NCBI GenBank assembly: GCA_943736015.1
Contig: OX031057.1
Location: forward strand, 55,381,001 to 55,445,000
Length of the DNA: 64,000 nt
Reading direction: 5' to 3'
From: Tridacna crocea
Lineage: Eukaryota > Mollusca > Bivalvia > Cardiida > Cardiidae
The first letter of the stretch is position 1, and each line of letters opens with the position of its first letter. The notes beneath the pieces were generated by a model that was not told where the DNA came from, ran no database searches, and was given only the letters and a program-made list of their open reading frames with translations. Below are positions 48,265 through 61,519 of the stretch, in pieces. The position numbers and the translations under genes were made by a program.

Positions 48265-49952
48265 TTTCTTTTTCATTTTCTCTCACTAGGGCCAATGATT
48301 TGGTTACGATGACCATCTCACCCATACTTGACTGATACGTGCTGCGCATAAAATCGTAAAATCAACTTTGACATTTTCGGAGGCAACTGATACCTGTTAA
48401 ACAAATCAAAGAAAGGTAATCAAAATTTTTCCCTGTTTTCTTACCAGGGTCATGAAAACATTGAACCAATTTTGACGACCGTGCGAGTCAAAAGTCAATT
48501 TTATAATTAATCGCTGCGCAAAAATATAAAATTCAGAAGCAACTGGTTGCTGTTGCGGAAACTTTTTCCGATAAAAAAATCTTGTTCTTGTTTGAAGAAT
48601 TTAGAAGTAGGCCATAAAGATACAATAAGATGTAAGAATAACTAAAAATCAGTTTTTTTCTTTGATAGGGTAGAAAACATTGTGGGAAAAGGAGAAAATG
48701 CTGGTAACCTGCATTTCTCCTTTCCTCAGATTATTTTCAAAAGCCTTCTCTTTCAGGGGTGTTAATAAAAGGCGTCATTGTGTGGTAAAAGGTTAATAAG
48801 AATAAACAGATTCCCCCCCTTTCCCATCAGCCAATCAAATCTCTTCCCTCTCTGAAATTATCCAATCAGAGAAGCTTTAAGGAAATCAGAATGGGAACCA
48901 AGAGCCAAAATCAGAATGGGAACCAACAGCCAATCAGATATTCAACAGCCAATCAGAGAGCTTCAAAATCGCTCCAAAATGGCGCCATAATTTATCGAAA
49001 AAAACAGTGAAAAAAAACGGCATAAAAGTGGATTTAAAGTCTTCTTTAAAGGCTGCTGTGCAGTCCTTGGCGAACTGCCAGGCATGCACCATCCACACAT
49101 GCCAGATTTCACTGAAAATGGGCAAACATTTAAGAAAATAGGGGCGCAGCAGACCTTGTTATGGTCTTTTCAAGCCCCTTGCAAGAATGCAAGAATTACT
49201 TCCCTTAGACCCTCGATGCAAGCCCCCCCCCCAAGCACTTCACTGGATTCGCTTTTCTAACTCAGCCCACAATAAATGCTGCACATTGAAACTTTCAATA
49301 AGCCAAAGTGATCAATGTACAGTGTAAAAAAGCCCCAGAAATTAATGCAACAAATGGCTAAAAAAAGACTGAAAACTCTTTTTGTTGCTTCCTATTGCAT
49401 ATATCAAACAAAGGCAAATGAAGTGTAATTTTTCTAATCTCTTCAAACCGCAACAAGAAACCCAGTTATGTTGACTACAGTCTCATATATGCCAGTTACG
49501 CTCATGCGAAAACCCCAGAAAATAATGTGACAAGTGGCTAAAAAAAGACTGAATGCTTCTTATTGCATAAATCAAACAAATGGAACAAAATTTTTAATGT
49601 ATATTTTTTTCCTCCAATCTCTTTATACAATGAAGACAAGTCTATTTATGTTGACTACAGTCTCAAAGGTGCCGGTTACGTATCCGTGAAAACGCGAAAA
49701 ATCGACTTACGGAACAGTTCATAGCAGATGACACCTGTTGCTTGATAAGTCAAATATAGAGAACTTAATTTCTAATATCTGTTTTTTACTTCTCTAGCCT
49801 TTTTTTACCGTGACAACAAACGCATTTAGGTTGTCTATTGTCTCGCAGGTGCCGGTTACGTACCCGCGAAAACATGAAAAATCAACTTACGGAACATTTT
49901 ATAGCAGACGACAACTGTTGCTTAAAGTCATATATAGGGATTTTTCTATTTT
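48265..49952 (+). repeat. Array unit 29 (1,688 bp)
   Basis: Carries TTATAATTAATCG near 48503 and the ACAGTCTCAAA/TAGAGAAC/AAACGCATTT group near 49656-49830 seen in units 6 and 12. Private: TATACAATGAAG near 49625, GATAAGTCAAA near 49744, GTCATATATAGGG near 49927. Confidence 0.95.
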
Positions 49953-51637
49953 TTTCTTTTTCATTTTCTCTCACTAGGGCCAATGATTTGGTTACGATGA
50001 CCATCTCACCCATACTTGACTGATACGTGCTGCGCATAAAATCTTAAAATCAACTTTGACATTTTCGGAGGCAACTGATACCTGTTAAACAAATCAAAGA
50101 AAGGTAATCAAAATTTTTCCCTGTTTTCTTACCAGGGTCATGAAAACATTGAACCAATTTTGACGACCGTGCGAGTCAAAAGTCAATTTTATGTTTAATC
50201 GCTGCGCAAAAATATAAAATTCAGAAGCAACTGGTTGCTGTTGCGGAAACTTTTTCCGATAAAAAAATCTTGTTCTTGTTTGAAGAATTTAGAAGTAGGC
50301 CATAAAGATACAATAAGATGTAAGAATAACTAAAAATCAGTTTTTTTCTTTGATAGGGTAGAAAACATTGTGGGAAAAGGAGAAAATGCTGGTAACCTGC
50401 ATTTCTCCTTTCCTCAGATTATTTTCAAAAGCCTTCTCTTTCAGGGGTGTTAATAAAAGGCGTCATTGTGTGGTAAAAGGTTAATAAGAATAAACAGATT
50501 CCCCCCCTTTCCCATCAGCCAATCAAATCTCTTCCCTCTCTGAAATTATCCAATCAGAGAAGCTTTAAGGAAATCAGAATGGGAACCAAGAGCCAAAATC
50601 AGAATGGGAACCAACAGCCAATCAGATATTCAACAGCCAATCAGAGAGCTTCAAAATCGCTCCAAAATGGCGCCATAATTTATCGAAAAAAACAGTGAAA
50701 AAAACGGCATAAAAGTGGATTTAAAGTCTTCTTTAAAGGCTGCTGTGCAGTCCTTGGCGAACTGCCAGGCATGCACCATCCACACATGCCAGATTTCACT
50801 GAAAATGGGCAAACATTTAAGAAAATAGGGGCGCAGCAGACCTTGTTATGGTCTTTTCAAGCCCCTTGCAAGAATGCAAGAATTACTTCCCTTAGACCCT
50901 CGATGCAAGCCCCCCCCCAAGCACTTCACTGGATTCGCTTTTCTAACTCAGCCCACAATAAATGCTGCACATTGAAACTTTCAATAAGCCAAAGTGATCA
51001 ATGTACAGTGTAAAAAAGCCCCAGAAATTAATGCAACAAATGGCTAAAAAAAGACTGAAAACTCTTTTTGTTGCGTCCTATTGCATATATCAAACAAAGG
51101 CAAATGAAGTGTAATTTTTCTAATCTCTTCAAACCGCAACAAGAAACCCAGTTACGTTGACTACAGTCTCATATATGCCAGTGACGCTCATGCGAAAACC
51201 CCAGAAAATAATGTGACAAGTGGCTAAAAAAAGACTGAATGCTTCTTATTGCATAAATCAAACAAATGGAACAAAATTTTTAATGTATATTTTTTTCCTC
51301 CAATCTCTTTATACCATGAAGACAAGTCTATTTATGTTGACTACGGTCTCAAAGGTGCCGGTTACGTATCCGTGAAAACGCGAAAAATCGACTTACGGAA
51401 CAGTTCATAGCAGATGACACCTGTTGCTTGATAGGTCAAATATAGGGAACTTAATTTCTTATATCTGTTTTTTACTTCTCTAGCCTTTTTTTACCGTGAC
51501 AACAAACCCATTTAGGTTGTCTATTGTCTCGCAGGTGCCGGTTACGTACCCGCGAAAACATGAAAAATCGACTTACGGAACATTTTATAGCAGACGACAA
51601 CTGTTGCTTAAAGTCAATTATAGGGATTTTTCTATTT
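49953..51637 (+). repeat. Array unit 30 (1,685 bp)
   Basis: AAATCTTAAAAT near 50039 is shared with units 33 and 36. GCGTCCTATTG near 51073 and CAGTGACGC near 51180 are shared with units 28 and 35. The A tract near 50698 is shorter than usual. Confidence 0.95.
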
Positions 51638-52763
51638 TTTCTTTTTCATTTTCTCTCACTAGGGCCAATGATTTGGTTACGATGACCATCTCACCCATAC
51701 TTGACTGATACGTGCTGCGCATAAAATCGTAAAATCAACTTTGACATTTTCGGAGGCAACTGATACCTGTTAAACAAATCAAAGAAAGGTAATCAAAATT
51801 TTTCCCTGTTTTCTTACCAGGGTCATGAAAACATTGAACCAATTTTGACGACCGTGCAAGTCAAAAGTCAATTTTATGTTTAATCGCTGCGCAAAAATAT
51901 AAAATTCAGAAGCAACTGGTTGCTGTTGCGGAAACTTTTTCCGATAAAAAAATCTTGTTCTTGTTTGAAGAATTTAGAAGTAGGCCATAAAGATACAATA
52001 AGATGTAAGAATAACTAAAAATCAGTTTTTTTTCTTTGATAGGGTAGAAAACATTGTGGGAAAAGGAGAAAATGCTGCATACCTGCATTTCTCCTTTCCT
52101 CAGATTATTTTCAAAAGCCTTCTCTTTCAGGGGTGTTAATAAAAGGCGTCATTGTGTGGTAAAAGGTTAATAAGAATATACAGATTCCCCCCCTTTCCCA
52201 TCAGCCAATCAAATCTCTTCCCTCTCTGAAATTATCCAATCAGAGAAGCTTTAAGGAAATCAGAATGGGAACCAAGAGCCAAAATCAGAATGGGAACCAA
52301 CAGCCAATCAGATATTCAACAGCCAATCAGAGAGCTTCAAAATCGCTCCAAAATGGCGCCATAATTTATCGAAAAAAACAGTGAAAAAAAACGGCATAAA
52401 AGTGGATTTAAAGTCTTCTTTAAAGGCTGCTGTGCAGTCCTTGGCGAACTGCCAGGCATGCATCATCCACACATGCCAGATTTCACTGAAAATGGGCAAA
52501 CATTTAAGAAAATAGGGGCGCAGCAGACCTTGTTATGGTCTTTTCAAGCCCCTTGCAAGAATGCAAGAATTACTTCCCTTAGACCCTCGATGCAAGCCCC
52601 GCCCCCCAAGCACTTCACTGGATTCGCTTTTCTAACTCAGCCCACAATAAATACTGCACATTGAAACTTTCAATAAGCCAAAGTGATCAATGTACAGTGT
52701 AAAAAAGCCCCAGAAATTAATGCAACAAATGGCTAAAAAAAGACTGAAAACTCTTTTTGTTGC
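51638..52763 (+). repeat. Array unit 31, cut short at the inversion (1,126 bp)
   Basis: Runs from the unit start into subrepeat A and stops at TTGTTGC (ending 52763), where inverted sequence begins. Variants: GTGCAAGTC near 51856, CTGCATACC near 52075, GAATATACAG near 52175, CATCATCC near 52461, CCCCGCCCCCC near 52597, AATACTGC near 52651. Confidence 0.95.
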
Positions 52764-53281
52764 AAGGGGCTTGAAAAGACCATAACAAGGTCTGCTGCGC
52801 CCCTATTTTCTTAAATGTTTGCCCATTTTCAGTGAAATCTGGCATGTGTGGATGGTGCATGCCTGGCAGTTCGCCAAGGACTGCACAGCAGCCTTTAAAG
52901 AAGACTTTAAATCCACTTTTATGCCGTTTTTTTTCACTGTTTTTTTCGATAAATTATGGCGCCATTTTGGAGCGATTTTGAAGCTCTCTGATTGGCTGTT
53001 GAATATCTGATTGGCTGTTGGTTCCCATTCTGATTTTGGCTCTTGGTTCCCATTCTGATTTCCTTAAAGCTTCTCTGATTGGATAATTTCAGAGAGGGAA
53101 GAGATTTGATTGGCTGATGGGAAAGGTGGGGGGGAATCTGTTTATTCTTATTAACCTTTTACCACACAATGACGCCTTTTATTAACACCCCTGAAAGAGA
53201 AGGCTTTTGAAAATAATCTGAGGAAAGGAGAAATGCAGGTTACCAGCATTTTCTCCTTTTCCCACAATGTTTTCTACCCTA
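52764..53281 (-). repeat. Inverted array segment (~518 bp)
   Basis: This is the reverse complement of the stretch running from TAGGGTAGAA through the hairpin, CCAAT cluster, TATA-like site and stems to CCCCTTGCAA. It is the only minus-strand array DNA in the window. The left junction has 4-bp microhomology (TTGC, 52760-52763). The right junction shows none, but sits in a short inverted repeat, ACCCT-AACC-AGGGT (53277-53290). The block carries seven G then TGG (53133-53141 region), the inverted form of the C7-ACCTTT variant of units 27 and 34. Two matching forward copies lie on either side (about 52035-52560 and 53515-54025), so a long foldback is possible. Confidence 0.95.
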
Positions 53282-54790
53282 ACCAGGGTCATGAAAACAT
53301 TGAACCAATTTTGACGACCGTGCGAGTCAAAAGTCAATTTTATGTTTAATCCCTGCGCAAAAATATAAAATTCAGAAGCAACTGGTTGCTGTTGCGGAAA
53401 CTTTTTCCGATAAAAAAATCTTGTTCTTGTTTGAAGAATTTAGAAGTAGGCCATAAAGATACAATAAGATGTAAGAATAACTAAAAATCAGTTTTTTTCT
53501 TTGATAGGGTAGAAAACATTGTGGGAAAAGGAGAAAATGCTGGTAACCTGCATTTCTCCTTTCCTCAGATTATTTTCAAAAGCCTTCTCTTTCAGGGGTG
53601 TTAATAAAAGGCGTCATTGTGTGGTAAAAGGTTAATAAGAATAAACAGATTCCCCCCCTTTCCCATCAGCCAATCAAATCTCTTCCCTCTCTGAAATTAT
53701 CCAATCAGAGAAGCTTTAAGGAAATCAGAATGGGAACCAAGAGCCAAAATCAGAATGGGAACCAACAGCCAATCAGATATTCAACAGCCAATCAGAGAGC
53801 TTCAAAATCGCTCCAAAATGGCGCCATAATTTATCGAAAAAAACAGTGAAAAAAAAAACGGCATAAAAGTGGATTTAAAGTCTTCTTTAAAGGCTGCTGT
53901 GCAGTCCTTGGCGAACTGCCAGGCATGCACCATCCACACATGCCAGATTTCACTGAAAATGGGCAAACATTTAAGAAAATAGGGGCGCAGCAGACCTTGT
54001 TATGGTCTTTTCAAGCCCCTTGCAAGAATGCAAGAATTACTTCCCTTATACCCTCGATGCAAGCCCCCCCCAAGCACTTCACTGGATTCGCTTTTCTAAC
54101 TCAGCCCACAATAAATGCTGCACATTGAAACTTTCAATAAGCCAAAGTGATCAATGTACAGTGTAAAAAAGCCCCAGAAATTAATGCAACAAATGGCTAA
54201 AAAAAGACTGAAAACTCTTTTTGTTGCTTCCTATTGCATATATCAAACAAAGGCAAATGAAGTGTAATTTTTCTAATCTCTTCAAACCGCAACAAGAAAC
54301 CCAGTTACGTTGACTACAGTCTCATATATGCCAGTTACGCTCATGCGAAAACCCCAGAAAATAATGTGACAAGTGGCTAAAAAAAGACTGAATGCTTCTT
54401 ATTGCATAAATCAAACAAATGGAACAAAATTTTTAATGTATATTTTTTTCCTCCAATCTCTTTATACCATGAAGACAAGTCTATTTATGTTGACTACGGT
54501 CTCAAAGGTGCCGGTTACGTATCCGTGAAAACGCGAAAAATCGACTTACGGAACAGTTCATAGCAGATGACACCTGTTGCTTGATAGGTCAAATATAGGG
54601 AACTTAATTTCTAATATCTGTTTTTTACTTCTCTAGCCTTTTTTTACCGTGACAACAAACCCATTTAGGTTGTCTATTGTCTCGCAGGTGCCGGTTACGT
54701 ACCCGCGAAAACATGAAAAATCAACTTACGGAACATTTTATAGCAGACAACAACTGTTGCTTAAAGTCAATTATAGGGATTTTTCTATTT
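53282..54790 (+). repeat. Array unit 32, left end missing (~1,509 bp)
   Basis: Forward orientation resumes at ACCAGGGTCATG in subrepeat E. About 745 bp of normal sequence (subrepeats A to part of E) is missing between units 31 and 32. Private: AATCCCTGCG near 53348, an A tract longer by two near 53850, CTTATACCCTC near 54045, GACAACAACTG near 54748. Confidence 0.95.
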
Positions 54791-56456
54791 TTTCTTTTTC
54801 ATTTTCTCTCACTAGGGCCAATGATTTGGTTACGATGACCATCTCACCCATACTTGACTGATACGTGCTGCGCATAAAATCTTAAAATCAACTTTGACAT
54901 TTTCGGAGGCAACTGATACCTGTTAAACAAATCAAAGAAAGGTAATCAAAATTTTTCCCTGTTTTCTTACCAGGGTCATGAAAACATTGAACCAATTTTG
55001 ACGACCGTGCGAGTCAAAAGTCAATTTTATGTTTAATCGCTGCGCAAAAATATAAAATTCAGAAGCAACTGGTTGCTGTTGCGGAAACTTTTTCCGATAA
55101 AAAAATCTTGTTCTTGTTTGAAGAATTTAGAAGTAGGCCATAAAGATACAATAAGATGTAAGAATAACTAAAAATCAGTTTTTTTCTTTGATAGGGTAGA
55201 AAACATTGTGGGAAAAGGAGAAAATGCTGGTAACCTGCATTTCTCCTTTCCTCAGATTATTTTCAAAAGCCTTCTCTTTCAGGGGTGTTAATAAAAGGCG
55301 TCATTGTGTGGTAAAAGGTTAATAAGAATAAACAGATTCCCCCCCTTTCCCATCAGCCAATCAAATCTCTTCCCTCTCTGAAATTATCCAATCAGAGAAG
55401 CTTTAAGGAAATCAGAATGGGAACCAAGAGCCAAAATCAGAATGGGAACCAACAGCCAATCAGATATTCAACAGCCAATCAGAGAGCTTCAAAATCGCTC
55501 CAAAATGGCGCCATAATTTATCGAAAAAAACAGTGAAAAAAAAAACGGCATAAAAGTGGATTTAAAGTCTTCTTTAAAGGCTGCTGTGCAGTCCTTGGCG
55601 AACTGCCAGGCATGCACCATCCACACATGCCAGATTTCACTGAAAATGGGCAAACATTTAAGAAAATAGGGGCGCAGCAGACCTTGTTATGGTCTTTTCA
55701 AGCCCCTTGCAAGAATGCAAGAATTACTTCCCTTAGACCCTCGATGCAAGCCCCCCCCCAAGCACTTCACTGGATTCGCTTTTCTAACTCAGCCCACAAT
55801 AAATGCTGCACATTGAAACTTTCAATAAGCCAATGTGCCCCAGAAATTAATGCAACAAATGGCTAAAAAAAGACTGAAAACTCTTTTTGTTGCTTCCTAT
55901 TGCATATATCAAACAAAGGCAAATGAAGTGTAATTTTTCTAATCTCTTCAAACCGCAACAAGAAACCCAGTTACGTTGACTACAGTCTCATATATGCCAG
56001 TGACGCTCATGCGAAAACCCCAGAAAATAATGTGACAAGTGGCTAAAAAAAGACTGAATGCTTCTTATTGCATAAATCAAACAAATGGAACAAAATTTTT
56101 AATGTATATTTTTTTCCTCCAATCTCTTTATACCATGAAGACAAGTCTATTTATGTTGACTACGGTCTCAAAGGTGCCAGTTACGTATCCGTGAAAACGC
56201 GAAAAATCGACTTACTGAACAGTTCATAGCAGATGACACCTGTTGCTTGATAGGTCAAATATAGGGAACTTAATTTCTTATATCTGTTTTTTACTTCTCT
56301 AGCCTTTTTTTACCGTGACAACAAACCCTTTTAGGTTGTCTATTGTCTCGCAGGTGCCAGTTACTTACCCGCGAAAACATGAAAAATCGACTTACGGAAC
56401 ATTTTATAGCAGATGACAACTGTTGCTTAAAGTCAATTATAGGGATTTTTCTATTT
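54791..56456 (+). repeat. Array unit 33 (1,666 bp) with a 22-bp deletion
   Basis: Near 55828-55842 the normal text from AAGCC to GCCCC is reduced to AAGCCAATGTGCCCC, 22 bp short, which fits two neighbouring losses of 9 and 13 bp or one complex event. It removes TGATCAATGTACAG and the following A run. Other markers tie it to unit 26 (CTTACTGAAC 56211, CCCTTTTAGG 56326). Confidence 0.95.
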
Positions 56457-58146
56457 TTTCTTTTTCATTTTCTCTCACTAGGGCCAATGATTTGGTTACG
56501 ATGACCATCTCACCCATACTTGACTGATACGTGCTGCGCATAAAATCGTAAAATCAACTTTGACATTTTCGGAGGCAACTGATACCTGTTAAACAAATCA
56601 AAGAAAGGTAATCAAAATTTTTCCCTGTTTTCTTACCAGGGTCATGAAAACATTGAACCAATTTTGACGACCGTGCGAGTCAAAAGTCAATTTTATGTTT
56701 AATTGCTGCGCAAAAATATAAAATTCAGAAGCAACTGGTTGCTGTTGCGGAAACTTTTTCCGATAAAAAAATCTTGTTCTTGTTTGAAGAATTTAGAAGT
56801 AGGCCATAAAGATACAATAAGATGTAAGAATAACTAAAAATCAGTTTTTTTCTTTGATAGGGTAGAAAACATTGTGGGAAAAGGAGAAAATGCTGGTAAC
56901 CTGCATTTCTCCTTTCCTCAGATTATTTTCAAAAGCCTTCTCTTTCAGGGGTGTTAATAAAAGGCGTCATTGTGTGGTAAAAGGTTAATAAGAATAAACA
57001 GATTCCCCCCCACCTTTCCCATCAGCCAATCAAATCTCTTCCCTCTCTGAAATTATCCAATCAGAGAAGCTTTAAGGAAATCAGAATGGGAACCAAGAGC
57101 CAAAATCAGAATGGGAACCAACAGCCAATCAGATATTCAACAGCCAATCAGAGAGCTTCAAAATCGCTCCAAAATGGCGCCATAATTTATCGAAAAAAAC
57201 AGTGAAAAAAAACGGCATAAAAAAGGATTTAAAGTCTTCTTTAAAGGCTGCTGTGCAGTCCTTGGCGAACTGCCAGGCATGCACCATCCACACATGCCAG
57301 ATTTCACTGAAAATGGGCAAACATTTAAGAAAATAGGGGCGCAGCAGACCTTGTTATGGTCTTTTCAAGCCCCTTGCAAGAATGCAAGAATTACTTCCCT
57401 TAGACCCTCGATGCAAGCCCCCCCCCCAAGCACTTCACTGGATTCGCTTTTCTAACTCAGCCCACAATAAATGCTGCACATTGAAACTTTCAATAAGCCA
57501 AAGTGATCAATGTACAGTGTAAAAAAGCCCCAGAAATTAATGCAACAAATGGCTAAAAAAAGACTGAAAACTCTTTTTGTTGCTTCCTATTGCATATATC
57601 AAACAAAGGCAAATGAAGTGTAATTTTTCTAATCTCTTCAAACCGCAACAAGAAACCCAGTTACGTTGACTACAGTCTCATATATGCCAGTTACGCTCAT
57701 GCGAAAACCCCAGAAAATAATGTGACAAGTGGCTAAAAAAAGACTGAATGCTTCTTATTGCATAAATCAAACAAATGGAACAAAATTTTTAATGTATATT
57801 TTTTTCCTCCAATCTCTTTATACCATGAAGACAAGTCTATTTATGTTGACTACGGTCTCAAAGGTGCCGGTTACGTATCCGTGAAAACGCGAAAAATCGA
57901 CTTACGGAACAGTTCATAGCAGATGACACCTGTTGCTTGATAGGTCAAATATAGGGAACTTAATTTCTAATATCTGTTTCTTACTTCTCTAGCCTTTTTT
58001 TACCGTGACAACAAACCCATTTAGGTTGTCTATTGTCTCGCAGGTGCCGGTTACGTACCCGCGAAAACATGAAAAATCGACTTACGGAACATTTTATAGC
58101 AGACGACAACTGTTGCTTAAAGTCAATTATAGGGATTTTTCTATTT
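56457..58146 (+). repeat. Array unit 34 (1,690 bp)
   Basis: Partner of unit 27 at about +11,568: TTAATTGCTG near 56699, C7-ACCTTT near 57005, TGTTTCTTAC near 57976. Private: ATAAAAAAGGATTT near 57218, which alters the bases just after the TATA-like site. Confidence 0.95.
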
Positions 58147-59834
58147 TTTCTTTTTCATTTTCTCTCACTAGGGCCAATGATTTGGTTACTATGACCATCT
58201 CACCCATACTTGACTGATACGTGCTGCGCATAAAATCGTAAAATCAACTTTGACATTTTCGGAGGCAACTGATACCTGTTAAACAAATCAAAGAAAGGTA
58301 ATCAAAATTTTTCCCTGTTTTCTTACCAGGGTCATGAAAACATTGAACCAATTTTGACGACCGTGCGAGTCAAAAGTCAATTTTATGTTTAATCGCTGCG
58401 CAAAAATATAAAATTCAGAAGCAACTGGTTGCTGTTGCGGAAACTTTTTCCGATAAAAAAATCTTGTTCTTGTTTGAAGAATTTAGAAGTAGGCCATAAA
58501 GATACAATAAGATGTAAGAATAACTAAAAATCAGTTTTTTTCTTTGATAGGGTAGAAAACATTGTGGGAAAAGGAGAAAATGCTGGTAACCTGCATTTCT
58601 CCTTTCCTCAGATTATTTTCAAAAGCCTTCTCTTTCAGGGGTGTTAATAAAAGGCGTCATTGTGTGGTAAAAGGTTAATAAGAATAAACAGATTCGCCCC
58701 CCCTTTCCCATCAGCCAATCAAATCTCTTCTCTCTCTGAAATTATCCAATCAGAGAAGCTTTAAGGAAATCAGAATGGGAACCAAGAGCCAAAATCAGAA
58801 TGGGAACCAACAGCCAATCAGATATTCAACAGCCAATCAGAGAGCTTCAAAATCGCTCCAAAATGGCGCCATAATTTATCGAAAAAAACTGAAAAAAAAC
58901 GGCATAAAAGTGGATTTAAAGTCTTCTTTAAAGGCTGCTGTGCAGTCCTTGGCGAACTGCCAGGCATGCACCATCCACACATGCCAGATTTCACTGAAAA
59001 TGGGCAAACATTTAAGAAAATAGGGGCGCAGCAGACCTTGTTATGGTCTTTTCAAGCCCCTTGCAAGAATGCAAGAATTACTTCCCTTAGACCCTCGATG
59101 CAAGCCCCCCCCCCCAAGCACTTCACTGGATTCGCTTTTCTAACTCAGCCCACAATAAATGCTGCACATTGAAACTTTCAATAAGCCAAAGTGATCAATG
59201 TACAGTGTAAAAAAGCCCCAGAAATTAATGCAACAAATGGCTAAAAAAAGACTGAAAACTCTTTTTGTTGCGTCCTATTGCATATATCAAACAAAGGCAA
59301 ATGAAGTGTAATTTTTCTAATCTCTTCAAACCGCAACAAGAAACCCAGTTACGTTGACTACAGTCTCATATATGCCAGTGACGCTCATGTGAAAACCCCA
59401 GAAAATAATGTGACAAGTGGCTAAAAAAAGACTGAATGCTTCTTATTCCATAAATCAAACAAATGGAACAAAATTTTTAATGTATATTTTTTTCCTCCAA
59501 TCTCTTTATACCATGAAGACAAGTCTATTTATGTTGACTAGGGTCTCAAAGGTGCCGGTTACGTATCCGTGAAAACGCGAAAAATCGACTTACGGAACAG
59601 TTCATAGCAGATGACACCTGTTGCTTGATAGGTCAAATATAGGGAACTTAATTTCTAATATCTGTTTTTTACTTCTCTAGCCTTTTTTTACCATGACAAC
59701 AAACCCATTTAGGTTGTCTATTGTCTCGCAGGTGCCGGTTACGTACCCGCGAAAACATGAAAAATCAACTTACGGAACATTTTATAGCAGACGACAACTG
59801 TTGCTTAAAGTCAATTATAGGGATTTTTCTATTT
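58147..59834 (+). repeat. Array unit 35 (1,688 bp)
   Basis: Partner of unit 28: AGATTCGCCCC near 58690, CTTCTCTCTCTG near 58726, GCGTCCTATTG near 59270. Lacks GTG in the A-rich tract (near 58885). Private: GGTTACTATG near 58184, TTATTCCATAA near 59442, CTAGGGTCTC near 59538, ACCATGACAAC near 59690. Confidence 0.95.
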
Positions 59835-61519
59835 TTTCTTTTTCATTTTCTCTCACTAGGGCCAATGATTTGGTTACGATGACCATCTCACCCATACTTG
59901 ACTGATACGTGCTGCGCATAAAATCTTAAAATCAACTTTGACATTTTCGGAGGCAACTGATACCTGTTAAACAAATCAAAGAAAGGTAATCAAAATTTTT
60001 CCCTGTTTTCTTACCAGGGTCATGAAAACATTGAACCAATTTTGACGACCGTGCGAGTCAAAAGTCAATTTTATGTTTAATCGCTGCGCAAAAATATAAA
60101 ATTCAGAAGCAACTGGTTGCTGCTGCGGAAACGTTTTCCGATAAAAAAATCTTGTTCTTGTTTGAAGAATTTAGAAGTAGGCCATAAAGATACAATAAGA
60201 TGTAAGAATAACTAAAAATCAGTTTTTTTCTTTGATAGGGTAGAAAACATTGTGGGAAAAGGAGAAAATGCTGGTAACCTGCATTTCTCCTTTCCTCAGA
60301 TTATTTTCAAAAGCCTTCTCTTTCAGGGGTGTTAATAAAAGGCGTCATTGTGTGGTAAAAGGTTAATAAGAATAAACAGATTCCCCCCCCCTTTCCCATC
60401 AGCCAATCATATCTCTTCCCTCTCTGAAATTATCCAATCAGAGAAGCTTTAAGGAAATCAGAATGGGAACCAAGAGCCAAAATCAGAATGGGAACCAACA
60501 GCCAATCAGATATTCAACAGCCAATCAGAGAGCTTCAAAATCGCTCCAAAATGGCGCCATAATTTATCGAAAAAAACTGAAAAAAAACGGCATAAAAGTG
60601 GATTTAAAGTCTTCTTTAAAGGCTGCTGTGCAGTCCTTGGCGAACTGCCAGGCATGCACCATCCACACATGCCAGATTTCACTGAAAATGGGCAAACATT
60701 TAAGAAAATAGGGGCGCAGCAGACCTTCTTATGGTCTTTTCAAGCCCCTTGCAAGAATGCAAGAATTACTTCCCTTAGACCCTCGATGCAAGCCCCCCCC
60801 AAGCACTTAACTGGATTCGCTTTTCTAACTCAGCCCACAATAAATGCTGCACATTGAAACTTTCAATAAGCCAAAGTGATCAATGTACAGTGTAAAAAAG
60901 CCCCAGAAATTAATGCAACAAATGGCTAAAAAAAGACTGAAAACTCTTTTCGTTGCTTCCTATTGCATATATCAAACAAAGGCAAATGAAGTGTAATTTT
61001 TCTAATCTCTTCAAACCGCAACAAGAAACCCAGTTACGTTGACTACAGTCTCATATATGCCAGTTACGCTCATGCGAAAACCCCAGAAAATAATGTGACA
61101 AGTGGCTAAAAAAAGACTGAATGCTTCTTATTGCATAAATCAAACAAATGGAACAAAATTTTTAATGTATATTTTTTTCCTCCAATCTCTTTATACCATG
61201 AAGACAAGTCTATTTATGTTGACTACGGTCTCAAAGGTGCCGGTTACGTATCCGTGAAAACGCGAAAAATCGACTCACGGAACAGTTCATAGCAGATGAC
61301 ACCTGTTGCTTGATAGGTCAAATATAGGGAACTTAATTTCTAATATCTGTTTTTTACTTCTCTAGCCTTTTTTTACCGTGACAACAAACCCATTTAGGTT
61401 GTCTATTGTCTCGCAGGTGCCGGTTACGTACCCGCGAAAACATGAAAAATCAACTTACGGAACATTTTATAGCAGACGACAACTGTTGCTTAAAGTCAAT
61501 TATAGGGATTTTTCTATTT
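59835..61519 (+). repeat. Array unit 36 (1,685 bp)
   Basis: Carries AAATCTTAAAAT near 59923 and the GTG loss near 60574. Private: TGCTGCTGCGG near 60118, AAACGTTTTCC near 60129, AATCATATC near 60407, ACCTTCTTATGG near 60723, CACTTAACTGG near 60805, TTTTCGTTGC near 60947, GACTCACGG near 61272. Confidence 0.95.
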
